In this document: piece by piece, positions 52,336 through 61,895 of the stretch
Layout of the letters: the number at the start of each line of letters is the position of its first letter
How positions within the stretch are numbered: the first letter of the stretch is position 1
Assembly: GCA_019638595.1 (NCBI GenBank)
Contig: JAHBTJ010000022.1
Coordinates: 1-64,000, forward strand
Source of the DNA: Chitinophagaceae bacterium
GTDB taxonomy: Bacteria > Bacteroidota > Bacteroidia > Chitinophagales > Chitinophagaceae
DNA length: 64,000 nt
Direction: 5' to 3'
Notes under the pieces: generated by a model
Database searches by the model: none
What the model saw: only the letters and a program-made list of their open reading frames with translations
Told to the model about the DNA's origin: nothing
Made by a program: the position numbers and the translations under genes

Positions 52336-55107
52336 TTATGGTGCTGGCGTGGCTTTGCCGGAAAGATGATAAACACCCGATCCCAGCTTCAAATGTGGAT
52401 CAGTCACCTGCTTTCCATTCAGCCGGACGCCTTGAGTATATTGAGGGGGTATATACACCGTGGTATTTGTATTGGGCGGGATAGTAAAGCGCCAGTCAAA
52501 CTGGTCGCCTTCTATTTTCCAGTTGCTTTCAATAACACCGAATAAAGATTTAAAAGACGTGTTCACGAATGTAAGACCGTTCGCAGGATAAGGCTTTAGA
52601 ATGATATGTTTGAAGCCGGGTTGCTCCGGGTCGTAATTAATACCACCCAGTGTTTGATAACACCAGGCTTCAAAATTCCCCGATAATATCTTCTGGCTTT
52701 CACCATTCATGCCCGGGCCCGTTGTATCGGAGTTCCACAGTTCCCAACTGGTAGTGGCGCCCTTTGAAACCATATAGCCCCAACTGGGTAAATCGGTGCG
52801 GGTAGCGATCGTATAGGCTACATCCGGCCGGCCGATACTGGTAAGCACCTGCATCTGCCATTGCATGCCTATCAATCCCACGGAAGTATGCCCTTTGCGG
52901 GTTTCCATGATGTCTTTTACCAGGTTGGCAATTACTTTTTCCTTATGTTCATCCGGAACCAGTCCAAAGGCTAACGGTAAAACGTAAGCGCATTGTGAGC
53001 CGCTTTCGTATACACCGGTTGCCTTATCCAGGAAGCGGTTGTTAAAGGCAATATATATTTTATCTGCCAGCTCCCTGAATTTGGCTTCATCGTTTTGATA
53101 ACCTACTATTTTGGCGGCCCGCTGAACGATCCTGCAATTGTTATATAAATAAGCTGTTCCCAGTAATCCCTTGGGTGTTTGTTCTCCCGATCCTCCCATA
53201 TTAATGGCGTTCACCCAATCGCCGTAATCACATTTATCGGTTGTATAGTCAGGCTTTAGGTAAGTTTGGGTAGTGAACTCCACAAAGCGTTTCATCATGT
53301 TGTAGTTGCTTTGCAGTATCCTTATATCCCCGTAAAAGCTGTACATCCAGTCCGGGATAACAGTGGCAACGCTGGGCCACAAAATACCTTTACTGTTAAA
53401 GGTCCAATAGGGTGGGAGTATCTCCTGCAGGCTGCCGTCATCCGCCTGGTGCGCCCTGTAATTATGCAGGAAGTGATCGTAAAAATTCGCCACGTTAAAA
53501 GCCCAGCCCTCACTTTCCGAAGTTTTGGAAGGATGCCCGCTCCATGGCATTCTTTCATCGCGGTCGGGTTCCATGGGCAGGCTCCGGTTCTGCATGCGTG
53601 TTCCCCATCGCGCATTCATATAAATGCGGTTCAGCAGTTCACTGGAAGAAGCAAATTCCCCTGTTTTTTCAAAATCGGTATGTATCACCAGTCCCTCGAA
53701 ATTATCTGCACCGGGTGTTCCGGGAAATCCTTCCACCTGTACCCAGCGGGTAGCATTTCCTTTAAAGCGGGGATGCCATATTTCAACACCTTCTCCTTTA
53801 AGTGTGTAGATATCGGTATTTAACGCGCTGCGGTCGTTCTGGTATTTTAAGGTACCATCCGGTAAGATGTTAAAGCTCGAATGCATTTTTACTGTGGTTC
53901 CCCTGTTTCCCTTCACCTTAAGACGAACAGACCCATAAAACGCCTGCCCGAAATCAACCATCCATATGCCCGGCCTGGGTTGCAGTATCTGCCTGGGCTT
54001 TAACACTTCGGTTATGCGTATGGGTTCTACCAGTTGGGCTTCCATTGTACCGCCTGGCGCAGGTAAAATTTCCGCAGGCTTCCATTCGCGGTCATTAAAG
54101 CCCGCATTGCTCCACCCGGGCATTTCCATCCTGGCATCATATTCTTCGCCGTCGTATTCGTTATTGGCCCTTATGGGACCATTGGCCGAGACTTTCCATT
54201 GCCCGTCTGTTACAATGCTCTCTTTTGTACCATCACTGTATTGTATGTGCAGCTGCATCAATGCTCTCGGATAACCGTAATCATGCATAGGTACAGGCAC
54301 TTTTTTCCGGGGGGCGAAAAAACGTCCGTTGCCTAATACTATTCCTATTGCATTACCGCCATTCTTAAGCCGGGCGCTCACATCAAAGCAGGAGTACAAT
54401 ACTCTTTTGTTGTAGCCGGAGAGGGCGGGGCTCATTAGCTGATCGCTGATCAACTGACCATTCATATACATGTCATAAAAACCAACGCCGCATATATATA
54501 CATAAGCACGCTGTATTTTTTTACCGATGTTGAATTCCTTTCGTAACATTCTTGCAGCTAACCGCCGGTGTTCTGTTACCGTATCTTTTATTTCATCATC
54601 TCCATTCAAGCCGATCCATTTTGCTTTCCAGTCGTTCTTATTTAGCAGTCCCATTGTCCACATAGCAGGCTCGCTCCATACTGAGGCTACTTCTTTGCCG
54701 CTCTTTGAAGTTGTCCATACTTTTACTTTCCAGTAGCAGCGCATTTCAGTTTGTAATGTTTTGGCGGGTTTTCCCTTTCCCGCTTTTCCGAATAATACAT
54801 GCGTGGAGCTGGCAGACGGTACTTTTTTAGAATCCCATATATCACCTGTGTTTTTTTCTAGTAACCCGGGAGAAGACGCCACCAGGATATGATAAGCGGT
54901 TTGATGAACATCGGTTAAACCGCTGCTTTCCGGCACTTTGATGATCCATCCGAGAGCGGGATCAGGAATATCTATGCCTAAAGGGTTATGGAGGTACTGA
55001 CAACGCAATTCGGCAACAGCAGGGGCCTGGCTTTTTATCTGGGCTACACAAACAGCATTCAGCAATACAAACAGCAACCAGCTTTTACCTGTTTTTTTCA
55101 GCTTCAT
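52336..55107 (-). CDS. Alpha-L-rhamnosidase, GH78
   Basis: 923 residues from the ATG at 55107 (a GTG one codon upstream is also possible). Signal peptide, then GH78 domain order: N-terminal beta domains (QYLHNPLGIDIPDPALGW), a rhamnose-binding-like domain with RAYVYICGVGFYDMYMNG, the (alpha/alpha)6 catalytic barrel from about 480 with PDRDERMPWSGH, which carries the catalytic acids, and a C-terminal beta domain. It removes terminal alpha-L-rhamnose from glycans or glycosides, probably in the periplasm. It lies 356 bases after SusD and behind a terminator, so it may also have its own promoter. Confidence 0.94.
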   Translation of the reverse strand: MKLKKTGKSWLLFVLLNAVCVAQIKSQAPAVAELRCQYLHNPLGIDIPDPALGWIIKVPESSGLTDVHQTAYHILVASSPGLLEKNTGDIWDSKKVPSASSTHVLFGKAGKGKPAKTLQTEMRCYWKVKVWTTSKSGKEVASVWSEPAMWTMGLLNKNDWKAKWIGLNGDDEIKDTVTEHRRLAARMLRKEFNIGKKIQRAYVYICGVGFYDMYMNGQLISDQLMSPALSGYNKRVLYSCFDVSARLKNGGNAIGIVLGNGRFFAPRKKVPVPMHDYGYPRALMQLHIQYSDGTKESIVTDGQWKVSANGPIRANNEYDGEEYDARMEMPGWSNAGFNDREWKPAEILPAPGGTMEAQLVEPIRITEVLKPRQILQPRPGIWMVDFGQAFYGSVRLKVKGNRGTTVKMHSSFNILPDGTLKYQNDRSALNTDIYTLKGEGVEIWHPRFKGNATRWVQVEGFPGTPGADNFEGLVIHTDFEKTGEFASSSELLNRIYMNARWGTRMQNRSLPMEPDRDERMPWSGHPSKTSESEGWAFNVANFYDHFLHNYRAHQADDGSLQEILPPYWTFNSKGILWPSVATVIPDWMYSFYGDIRILQSNYNMMKRFVEFTTQTYLKPDYTTDKCDYGDWVNAINMGGSGEQTPKGLLGTAYLYNNCRIVQRAAKIVGYQNDEAKFRELADKIYIAFNNRFLDKATGVYESGSQCAYVLPLAFGLVPDEHKEKVIANLVKDIMETRKGHTSVGLIGMQWQMQVLTSIGRPDVAYTIATRTDLPSWGYMVSKGATTSWELWNSDTTGPGMNGESQKILSGNFEAWCYQTLGGINYDPEQPGFKHIILKPYPANGLTFVNTSFKSLFGVIESNWKIEGDQFDWRFTIPPNTNTTVYIPPQYTQGVRLNGKQVTDPHLKLGSGVYHLSGKATPAP

Positions 55108-55194
55108 CACAAATTTTAAAATAGTTTCAAATAAAAAGTAAGCTCAACTGAGTGTATTTACTTTATTGATCCATCGTACTTACACCGCAGGCGC

Positions 55195-55345
55195 AACCGG
55201 TTGTAGTTATTTGTCAACAGCATTTTCTGCCGTGTCATAGGTACAGCCCCTCAAGGGTAGCACCTACGGTGCAAAGATAGCAGAGACTGGTTTTTACAAA
55301 CGGTCTGCCTCTATGAGGCAGTAATAGCCGATTTCTTACATCTCT
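55195..55345. repeat. Variable-stem hairpin repeats, second locus
   Basis: Hairpins GCACC-TAC-GGTGC (55260-55272) and CTGCCTC-TAT-GAGGCAG (55305-55321). The second is preceded by TTTTTACAAACGG, the tag seen at 46.8 kb. No reading frame. The wider 55108-55463 spacer also holds a terminator. Confidence 0.6.
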
Positions 55346-55399
55346 CTTACATTGACGGTAGTGAGGCCTGCCCGGCTGCGCCATTCGGGCGGGTACTGT

Positions 55400-55441
55400 A
55401 AAAAAGAAGAACAGGAAATAATAGGTATATTATCTCCTGTT
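55400..55441 (-). terminator. Rho-independent terminator after SusD
   Basis: On the minus strand AACAGGA-G-ATAATA pairs with TATTAT-T-TCCTGTT around a four-base loop (one mismatch inside a 14-base stem), followed by CTTCTTTTTTAC. It lies 23 bases past the SusD stop and would end most susCD transcripts before the rhamnosidase gene. Confidence 0.75.
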
Positions 55442-55463
55442 ACAATCATAGCCCCTGAAAATG

Positions 55464-57014
55464 TTATTCGTACCCGGGATTTTGAGTCAGCTCTTTATTG
55501 ATCTGAAGCTCTCTTGCGGGGATAGGATAAATAAATCTGTTCTGGGTAATGTTGAAGGCTGCGGGCAATATCCAGCCGTATATTGCTTTCAAACGATTTC
55601 CCTTGGCGGTAATCGTTTCAATAGCCTTACCGGTGCGGATGAGATCCAGCCAGCGATGATTTTCGTATGCCAGCTCATGCCGCATTTCATTGGCGATGTT
55701 TTCTTTGGTAGCGGCGCCAAGGGCGGGTAATCCGGCCCTGGTACGCACCAGGTTCAGGTAGGGCAATGCTTCCGGTTCTCTGGCCTGCTCTGCCAGGCAT
55801 TCCGCCAGCAGCAATAACGCTCCCGAATACCTGAAGATGGGAAAGTTATCGGGTGTGTTAAATGAAACCGAATAAGGCGGATGAAAATATTTTTTTACCA
55901 TATACCTGTATGCAGTACCGGGTGCGGGGGTATACCCTACAGGGCTTTTTATTTCAGAAATTGTAAAATCTTCTACCCCGCTTATTGTACCTTCCACTAC
56001 TGCTACAGATGCGGGAAGCCTTTCGTCTCCGTCTTCATAAGATTCAACCATTTCATCGGTGGGTACATTCCACCCGCTGAAAATGTTCATACGTCCCCCG
56101 TCAAAGCCCATGATCAAAGAGCTGTTGGTTGCTTTGGGCATAAATACCCAGGCAAACTGGCTTTGCTGACCACTCACCAGGTCCGACATATACTGAACAT
56201 CGAATATGGATTCCCTGTGATTTTTATTGGCAGGATCAAACACATCTTCATAATCAGGAAGCAGTGAATAGTTCATATTCGTGATGTCTTTTAATTCCTG
56301 CTCTGCTTTCGGATAATCGGGAGAAGGCTGTGTCATATACACGTAGGCTAATAACATTTTAGCGGCCCCTTTACTTGCCCGTCCTGATTGGGGGAAACTT
56401 GTGATCGTTGGCAATAAAGGAATGGCTGTTGCAAGATCAGCTTTTATTTGTGTGTATATATCATCAACGTTGTTACGGGGCTTAAATGATTCTTCCGAAT
56501 TCTGGATCTGTTCCAGGTGAAGGGGTACTCCTCCGTAATGCGTTACCAGGTCAAAATAATAGAATGCTCTCAAAAATGATGACTCACCCATGAGCGTATC
56601 TTTTGCACCCTGCGACAGAAAGCTATTGTCGGTAAGCTGGTTGAGGATCGTATTCACTCTTGAAATGCCGGAATAATCGGCAGTCCACCGGCTTCCGGGC
56701 GAGTTCGGGATAGCGCTTGATTGCGCATTATCAATAAACTGCGTATACGCTTCCCTATGGGGTTCAAAGCCGCGGTTGGCCTGGTAAATCGTAAAAAATG
56801 TGTTATCTGATCTCATCTCGTCCTCGTAAACACCTACAATAGCCACATCACGTAAAGGCACATACGCGGCGTTCAATGCCTGCATAAACTGGTTACGGTC
56901 CTGGAAAAAGGAGGCAGAACTGAGGGATGTAGGCGGAGTGAGATTTAAAAAGTCCTTACTACAGGAGAAAAGGAAAACCGCCGATATAATTACTAACAAT
57001 ATTTTATACTTCAT
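55464..57014 (-). CDS. RagB/SusD family outer-membrane glycan-binding lipoprotein
   Basis: 516 residues. Signal peptide ending FLFSC, a lipobox. The N-terminal SusD domain contains DFLNLTPPTSLSSASFF, and the C-terminal SusD_RagB domain contains FPIFRYSGALLLLAECLAEQA and NLVRTRAGLPAL with the final RFIYPIPARELQINKELTQNPGY. SusD proteins cap the SusC barrel and capture oligosaccharides. It follows the SusC gene by 23 bases, the usual coupled order. Confidence 0.95.
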   Translation of the reverse strand: MKYKILLVIISAVFLFSCSKDFLNLTPPTSLSSASFFQDRNQFMQALNAAYVPLRDVAIVGVYEDEMRSDNTFFTIYQANRGFEPHREAYTQFIDNAQSSAIPNSPGSRWTADYSGISRVNTILNQLTDNSFLSQGAKDTLMGESSFLRAFYYFDLVTHYGGVPLHLEQIQNSEESFKPRNNVDDIYTQIKADLATAIPLLPTITSFPQSGRASKGAAKMLLAYVYMTQPSPDYPKAEQELKDITNMNYSLLPDYEDVFDPANKNHRESIFDVQYMSDLVSGQQSQFAWVFMPKATNSSLIMGFDGGRMNIFSGWNVPTDEMVESYEDGDERLPASVAVVEGTISGVEDFTISEIKSPVGYTPAPGTAYRYMVKKYFHPPYSVSFNTPDNFPIFRYSGALLLLAECLAEQAREPEALPYLNLVRTRAGLPALGAATKENIANEMRHELAYENHRWLDLIRTGKAIETITAKGNRLKAIYGWILPAAFNITQNRFIYPIPARELQINKELTQNPGYE

Positions 57015-57037
57015 ATAATGATATTTAAGTGTAGGTT

Positions 57038-60000
57038 TTAGAATTGAACGTTTACACCTAATGTATATACCCTGGCTATGGGGAATGCTGTAAAGTCGCG
57101 GCCCAATCTCAAGCCATCCAGCCCGTTCAGGCTGATCTCAGGGTTCATGCCCGGGTATTTGGTGAACATCAATGGATTTTGAGTGGTAAAATACAGGCGT
57201 ACGCTTTTAATGGTTGCATTTTCATTGAGCGGTACCCGGTAGCCTAATGTAATATTTTTAACAGCCAGGTAAGTACCACTGAATACCTGTCTTGTGGTGA
57301 AGTTCCTGAAATCGGCAGTAGTACCCGCCCTTGTCCTGGGATAAATGCCGTCACCGGGATTTTCCTCTGATCTCCACCTGTTCGCAACACCTTTCCTAAC
57401 ATTAAATACACCATCCAGGTTCTCTGTTGACTGGAACGCATCATCCGCAATGTCGTTTCCTACTGAGCCCGAGATCACCACGCTTAAGTCGAAGTTCTTA
57501 TACTCCAGGTTATTGGTGATGCCAAAAAGGAAGTCCGGGTTAGGATTGCCGATCCAGGTTCTGTCGTTGGCGTCTATTTTTCCATCCGGTTTTCCGTCAG
57601 GACCGCCCAGATCAGCAAACCTTGCTGTACCCACCATAGAGGTGGAGTTGTGTGGTTGTGTTTCCCATTCCTGCTGTGTCATGTATACACCTGTATTGAT
57701 ATAGCCGTAGAACATACCGATCGGCATACCAACAGCGGTCCTGTTATCATCCCAGTATTCCTGGTAACCGCCTATAGGCGCGTCATTGGTGCCCAGCTTC
57801 TTTACAATATTCCTTGGTATGGAAACATTTAAATTGGTTGTCCATGTAAGAGCGCCTGTCAGGTTCCTGGTATCAATGGTAAACTCATGCCCCCAGAAAT
57901 CAAACCTGCCTATATTGGAAGTAATGGTAGAAAAGCCGGATTGAACAGGAATATCTATACCATACAACAATCCGTCTGTTTTTTTATAGTAATAGTCGTA
58001 TGCAAATGAAATCCTGTTGTTAAGCAATGTTACGTCTACGCCAATATCGTATCCTGCCGTAGTTTCCCAGGTGAGGTTGGCATTGCCGATACCGTTTAAC
58101 GCGCTTCCAGATGCCAACTGGTTGTTGAATACGTAATTAGCCTGGGCAACACCGGCCAGGTAGGTGTAGTTGCCGATATTGTTATTGCCTACCTTACCCC
58201 AGCTACCTCTCAACTTTAAAAAATTGATTGCCGGGATGCTTTTCATAAAATTCTCATCAGATATTACCCAACCGGCGGAAATGGAAGGAAAGGTACCGTA
58301 CCTGTTATTGGCGCCAAAGCGTGATGAGCCATCACTCCTGAGAGCAGCCGATAAAATGTATTTGCCGTCATAGTTATAATTTACCCTGCCGATATATGAC
58401 AATACCGAATAGTCTGAAGATCCAACATTGCCTATCCTTGTCGCTGCTACGTTCAGCCATTCAATGTAATCTCCCGGGAATTGAGAACCGTTGATGCCGC
58501 TGTTCTCAAAAGTTACTTTTTGAGCAGTGTATCCAACAAATGCTTCTACGTTATGTTTCTGCAATAACTGTTTGGTATAAGTCAGTGTGTTCTCCGTCAT
58601 CCATGAGGTAAAGCTGCTGGTATTATAGCTTGCCGATGCTGATGCGGCGGGCTGCGGGCCTCCCAATATGGTTGAAGGGCGGAACAGCCTGCTGATGGTA
58701 TTATTCATATTAACGTTGATGCTGCTTTTAAACTCCAGCCCGTCTATTATTTTATATGCTCCATAAGCATTACCTATCAGTGTAAGCGATTTATTCGGGC
58801 TAACCGTTTCCATCAATACCCGGTAATAATTAGGTGTGGAGAACATGCCGGGAGGTGCAAATCCGATGGGATAAGTTCCATCATCGTTTTTATATTTTAA
58901 AGCAGGATCGCTTAAATAGGCTACCTGTATAATGTTACGCCCGTTACCCAGGTTAGGGGTGATATTGTCTATCTGGTTTGTAATGCCCGCATTCAATCCA
59001 AAGGTTAATTTGTCGCTGGCATAAAACGTATTATTGCTGGATACAGTAAATCTTTCAGATTTTTGATTGATCATTACCCCATCCTGCTTATTATAGCTCA
59101 TACCAACAACAGACCTTACATATTTACCCCCTGAAGAAAGAGACAGGCTATAATTCTGGATCAATGCTTTTCTTAACAGAACATCGAACCAATCGGTTCC
59201 TTCAGAAGGATCAATTTGCTCGGGATTTTGATATTGCGCGGGAACGCCTCCGGTGTAACTTTCATAACGCGCCGCATCTTCATAATACTCTTTTTTGAAT
59301 TGCGCAAATTCACGGGCGTCCATCAGGTCGGGTTTGCCTCGTTTTGAAACGGATTGCAATCCCACATAGCTGGTAAACTGTATGCTGCGCTGTCCTGCTT
59401 TTGCCTGTTTGGTGGTGATAAGGAGCACACCGTTGGCTGCCCGTGAACCATATAGTGAGGAGGCTGCCGCATCTTTTAATACGCTCACGGACTCTATCAT
59501 ATCAGGATCAATGGTATTCAGGCCGCTTTCAATGGGAAATCCATCTACTACGATCAACGGGTTGTTACCGGCATTGATAGATGCCGCACCGCGTATACGG
59601 ATGGCCATATTCGCTCCGGGCTGCCCGGTATTCTGGTTGATTTGAACGCCTGCCAGCCTGCCCTGTAGTTTTTGCCCTACGTTGGTAACAGGCAGATCTT
59701 TTAATTCTTTGGCATTGATATTCGCTATAGCGCCGGTAAGCTCTCTTTTCTTTTGTGTACCATAGCTTACTACCACCACTTCACTCAGGTTTTGTGAAAT
59801 TGCGCCCAGGCTGATGTTAATGTCGTTATCGTTGCTTACCGAAACAGTGCGCGGGTTGTAGCCGGTAAAGCTAAAAATAAGTGATGCTCCTTTGGCCGCT
59901 TCAATAGTAAAAGCGCCAGCATTGTTGGTTTTGGTTGCTTTGGATGTACCCTGTACTGTTACAGTAACTCCAACCAAAGGTTTGCCGTCTGCAGAGTCGG

Positions 60001-60121
60001 CAACGATGCCGGAGATTTTGGATAGATCCTGTGAAAAGGAAGCGCTGTAAAAGCCCATAAGCAGAATCAAAAGCATACTACAGCTTTTCCAGGATGGAAA
60101 TGGCAATCCTCGTTTTTTCAT
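57038..60121 (-). CDS. SusC/RagA family TonB-linked outer-membrane transporter
   Basis: 1027 residues. Signal peptide about 1-30. CarboxypepD_reg-like domain (about 33-112, KISGIVADSADGKPLVGVTV), then the SusC plug with VVVVSYGTQKKRELTGAI, which includes the TonB-box region, and VSVLKDAAASSLYGSRAANGV. The beta-barrel ends with ARVYTLGVNVQF. It imports oligosaccharides bound by the SusD partner. Two direct repeats lie 26-56 bases before the start. Confidence 0.95.
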   Translation of the reverse strand: MKKRGLPFPSWKSCSMLLILLMGFYSASFSQDLSKISGIVADSADGKPLVGVTVTVQGTSKATKTNNAGAFTIEAAKGASLIFSFTGYNPRTVSVSNDNDINISLGAISQNLSEVVVVSYGTQKKRELTGAIANINAKELKDLPVTNVGQKLQGRLAGVQINQNTGQPGANMAIRIRGAASINAGNNPLIVVDGFPIESGLNTIDPDMIESVSVLKDAAASSLYGSRAANGVLLITTKQAKAGQRSIQFTSYVGLQSVSKRGKPDLMDAREFAQFKKEYYEDAARYESYTGGVPAQYQNPEQIDPSEGTDWFDVLLRKALIQNYSLSLSSGGKYVRSVVGMSYNKQDGVMINQKSERFTVSSNNTFYASDKLTFGLNAGITNQIDNITPNLGNGRNIIQVAYLSDPALKYKNDDGTYPIGFAPPGMFSTPNYYRVLMETVSPNKSLTLIGNAYGAYKIIDGLEFKSSINVNMNNTISRLFRPSTILGGPQPAASASASYNTSSFTSWMTENTLTYTKQLLQKHNVEAFVGYTAQKVTFENSGINGSQFPGDYIEWLNVAATRIGNVGSSDYSVLSYIGRVNYNYDGKYILSAALRSDGSSRFGANNRYGTFPSISAGWVISDENFMKSIPAINFLKLRGSWGKVGNNNIGNYTYLAGVAQANYVFNNQLASGSALNGIGNANLTWETTAGYDIGVDVTLLNNRISFAYDYYYKKTDGLLYGIDIPVQSGFSTITSNIGRFDFWGHEFTIDTRNLTGALTWTTNLNVSIPRNIVKKLGTNDAPIGGYQEYWDDNRTAVGMPIGMFYGYINTGVYMTQQEWETQPHNSTSMVGTARFADLGGPDGKPDGKIDANDRTWIGNPNPDFLFGITNNLEYKNFDLSVVISGSVGNDIADDAFQSTENLDGVFNVRKGVANRWRSEENPGDGIYPRTRAGTTADFRNFTTRQVFSGTYLAVKNITLGYRVPLNENATIKSVRLYFTTQNPLMFTKYPGMNPEISLNGLDGLRLGRDFTAFPIARVYTLGVNVQF

Positions 60122-60146
60122 AATGACTAATTTTTATTTTTAATAC

Positions 60147-60177
60147 AGAAGTGCTGTTTTGGTAGAAGTACAGTTTT
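60147..60177. promoter_or_regulatory. Tandem direct repeat upstream of susC
   Basis: AGAAGTGCTGTTTT and AGAAGTACAGTTTT, 12 of 14 bases alike, at a 17-base period. They lie in the 196-base gap between the cupin and SusC genes. A 17-base period is near one and a half helix turns. Possible binding site for a PUL regulator not in the window. Confidence 0.4.
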
Positions 60178-60317
60178 TGAGTAATGAAATCTTAACGTGA
60201 TAAAATTACAGTAGGAGCATATCAACTAAAATGGACATCCTGACAATTCATTTATACTTTTTGACTAAACATATATTGGGCAGCATTGAATCAAAAATAG
60301 CTTGCCGATCAACTGGT

Positions 60318-61133
60318 TTAAAAATCTGCTACCTCTGTTCTTACAGGCATGGCTCCGGCATACACCCATATCATATGCATTTCGTTGTGAAAGGGATTGA
60401 TAAAATAGTGGGGTAGCCCGTGAGGCTGTAATGCTGTTGACAGATCAGAAAGCGTATACCGGTTTTGCTGCGTTACACAAATGGCTTCGCCCGAAATGAT
60501 GCAAATAGATTCATCAAATGCATGCAAATGCGCCGGTAGCCTCCCGTTGGTATAAAAAATTCCCAGCCCGCCACTCATCCCAACGCCTGCAAGCATCGCT
60601 TCGTTGAAATAATCAATAAATGCAGTATGGACGCCGGCATTATAGCGATCCGCTTTGTTAAAGCGTGTAATATATTCCTTGCCGGATTTACCATTTACGT
60701 CATCAGGTATGGATATGTATTCATCCAATATTTCTTCGCTGATATTTCTTTGCGGCGAAGATACCGGCATGGCAATGTGAAATAGCGCTTTCTCCGTTCC
60801 TGAATGATTGATCACTTTGTGCATTACATTTTCAGGAATGGTTATATTGTCGTATTGCTTCAGGTGGTACCTGCGGTTTTCAACTTCAACAATGGCATCT
60901 CCATTCAGAAGCGTTATAGACTCCGAATGAGGATGAGTATGCGCCGGCAGCGAACACTTTGCTTCAAACGTAACGATCGCTGTAAATAAATGAACGGCTT
61001 TATTGTGCGCGCCTACCTGGGCTTCACAAATAATACCGGGCGCCAGTTCTATAATAGAGCCGGCTCCTATAGGGGTAATAGTTTCCAGTCTCCCGTCTGC
61101 TGAGCCGGAAGGAATCGTCGTATTGGTAGTCAT
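60318..61133 (-). CDS. Bicupin protein
   Basis: 271 residues with two cupin domains and no signal peptide, so cytoplasmic. Domain 1: metal motif HTHPHSE near 76-82 and PENVMHKVIN near 113-122. Domain 2: HLHAFDE near 211-217 and PHGLPHYFIN near 242-251. Both domains keep the full HxHxxxE and PxxxxHxxxN pattern, so both probably bind metal. Known bicupins include quercetin dioxygenases, oxalate decarboxylases and ureidoglycine aminohydrolases; the operon points to sugar or aglycone breakdown, but no reaction can be assigned. It follows the aldolase gene with one base between. Confidence 0.85.
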   Translation of the reverse strand: MTTNTTIPSGSADGRLETITPIGAGSIIELAPGIICEAQVGAHNKAVHLFTAIVTFEAKCSLPAHTHPHSESITLLNGDAIVEVENRRYHLKQYDNITIPENVMHKVINHSGTEKALFHIAMPVSSPQRNISEEILDEYISIPDDVNGKSGKEYITRFNKADRYNAGVHTAFIDYFNEAMLAGVGMSGGLGIFYTNGRLPAHLHAFDESICIISGEAICVTQQNRYTLSDLSTALQPHGLPHYFINPFHNEMHMIWVYAGAMPVRTEVADF

Positions 61134-61134
61134 A

Positions 61135-61893
61135 TTATACTTCGAAAAAAGATTTAATTGTTTTTAGAAGAAGCCCTGCGTCGGCTCCGATGGATAACAT
61201 GCGAAAGCCCTGCTGACGCCTGTGCTGTACATCTTCTTTGGTTCTTGCCATTACACCGCAATTTTTTCCTGCGGCAATAATTTTATTTTTTATATTATTG
61301 ATGGTTTCGGCTATACCTTTGCCTTCCCACTCTCCGGCATATCCTGCAGAAGCGGAGTAATCTGCAGGCCCGAAGAAAATGATCTCGGTATGATCTGCCG
61401 CAATAATTTCATCAATATGTTCTCCGCCTTTTACTGATTCAATCATAGGGATCATCATCAGGTTTTCGTTGGCATCTTTTACATGTTGCGCAAATCCGCT
61501 GCCCCATTTGGTAGCCCTTTCGGCGCCTATGCCGCGTATGCCTGCGGGTGGGTATCTCGCATAGGAGAGTGCCCTGTTCCAATCTGCCGCGCTTTCAATA
61601 TGCGGAACCACTATACCATCTGCTCCTATATCCAGCACCCGTTTAATGATCCCTTCATCTATATGCGAAATCCTCACTAATACAACGGTGTTGCTGCGTA
61701 CGGCGGCTCTTATATGTTCTGTAATATTATGCCAGTCCAAATGCCCGTGCTCAGCATCTACTATTATCCAGTCGAGCCCGCAATGCACGGCAATTTCGGT
61801 AATGGAGGGCGATTCAAGGGTTACCCACAGCCCGTATAGTGTATGATGTTCAGCCAGCTTTTTCCGCATTGATTGCAAAGCCGTTGTTTTCAT
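61135..61893 (-). CDS. HpcH/HpaI family 2-keto-3-deoxy sugar acid aldolase
   Basis: 252 residues from ATG 61893; a TTG two codons upstream is unlikely. LYGLWVTLESPSITEIA opens the barrel; IIVDAEHGHLDW and IPMIESVKGGEHIDEI carry the base and metal-binding Glu, and the RATKWG region matches the family. Members (RhmA, GarL, HpcH) split 2-keto-3-deoxy acids to pyruvate and an aldehyde. In a rhamnosidase locus, 2-keto-3-deoxy-L-rhamnonate giving pyruvate and lactaldehyde is the most likely substrate, but this is inference. Its ATG is two bases past the stop of the isomerase gene. Confidence 0.9.
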   Translation of the reverse strand: MKTTALQSMRKKLAEHHTLYGLWVTLESPSITEIAVHCGLDWIIVDAEHGHLDWHNITEHIRAAVRSNTVVLVRISHIDEGIIKRVLDIGADGIVVPHIESAADWNRALSYARYPPAGIRGIGAERATKWGSGFAQHVKDANENLMMIPMIESVKGGEHIDEIIAADHTEIIFFGPADYSASAGYAGEWEGKGIAETINNIKNKIIAAGKNCGVMARTKEDVQHRRQQGFRMLSIGADAGLLLKTIKSFFEV

Positions 61894-61895
61894 GC

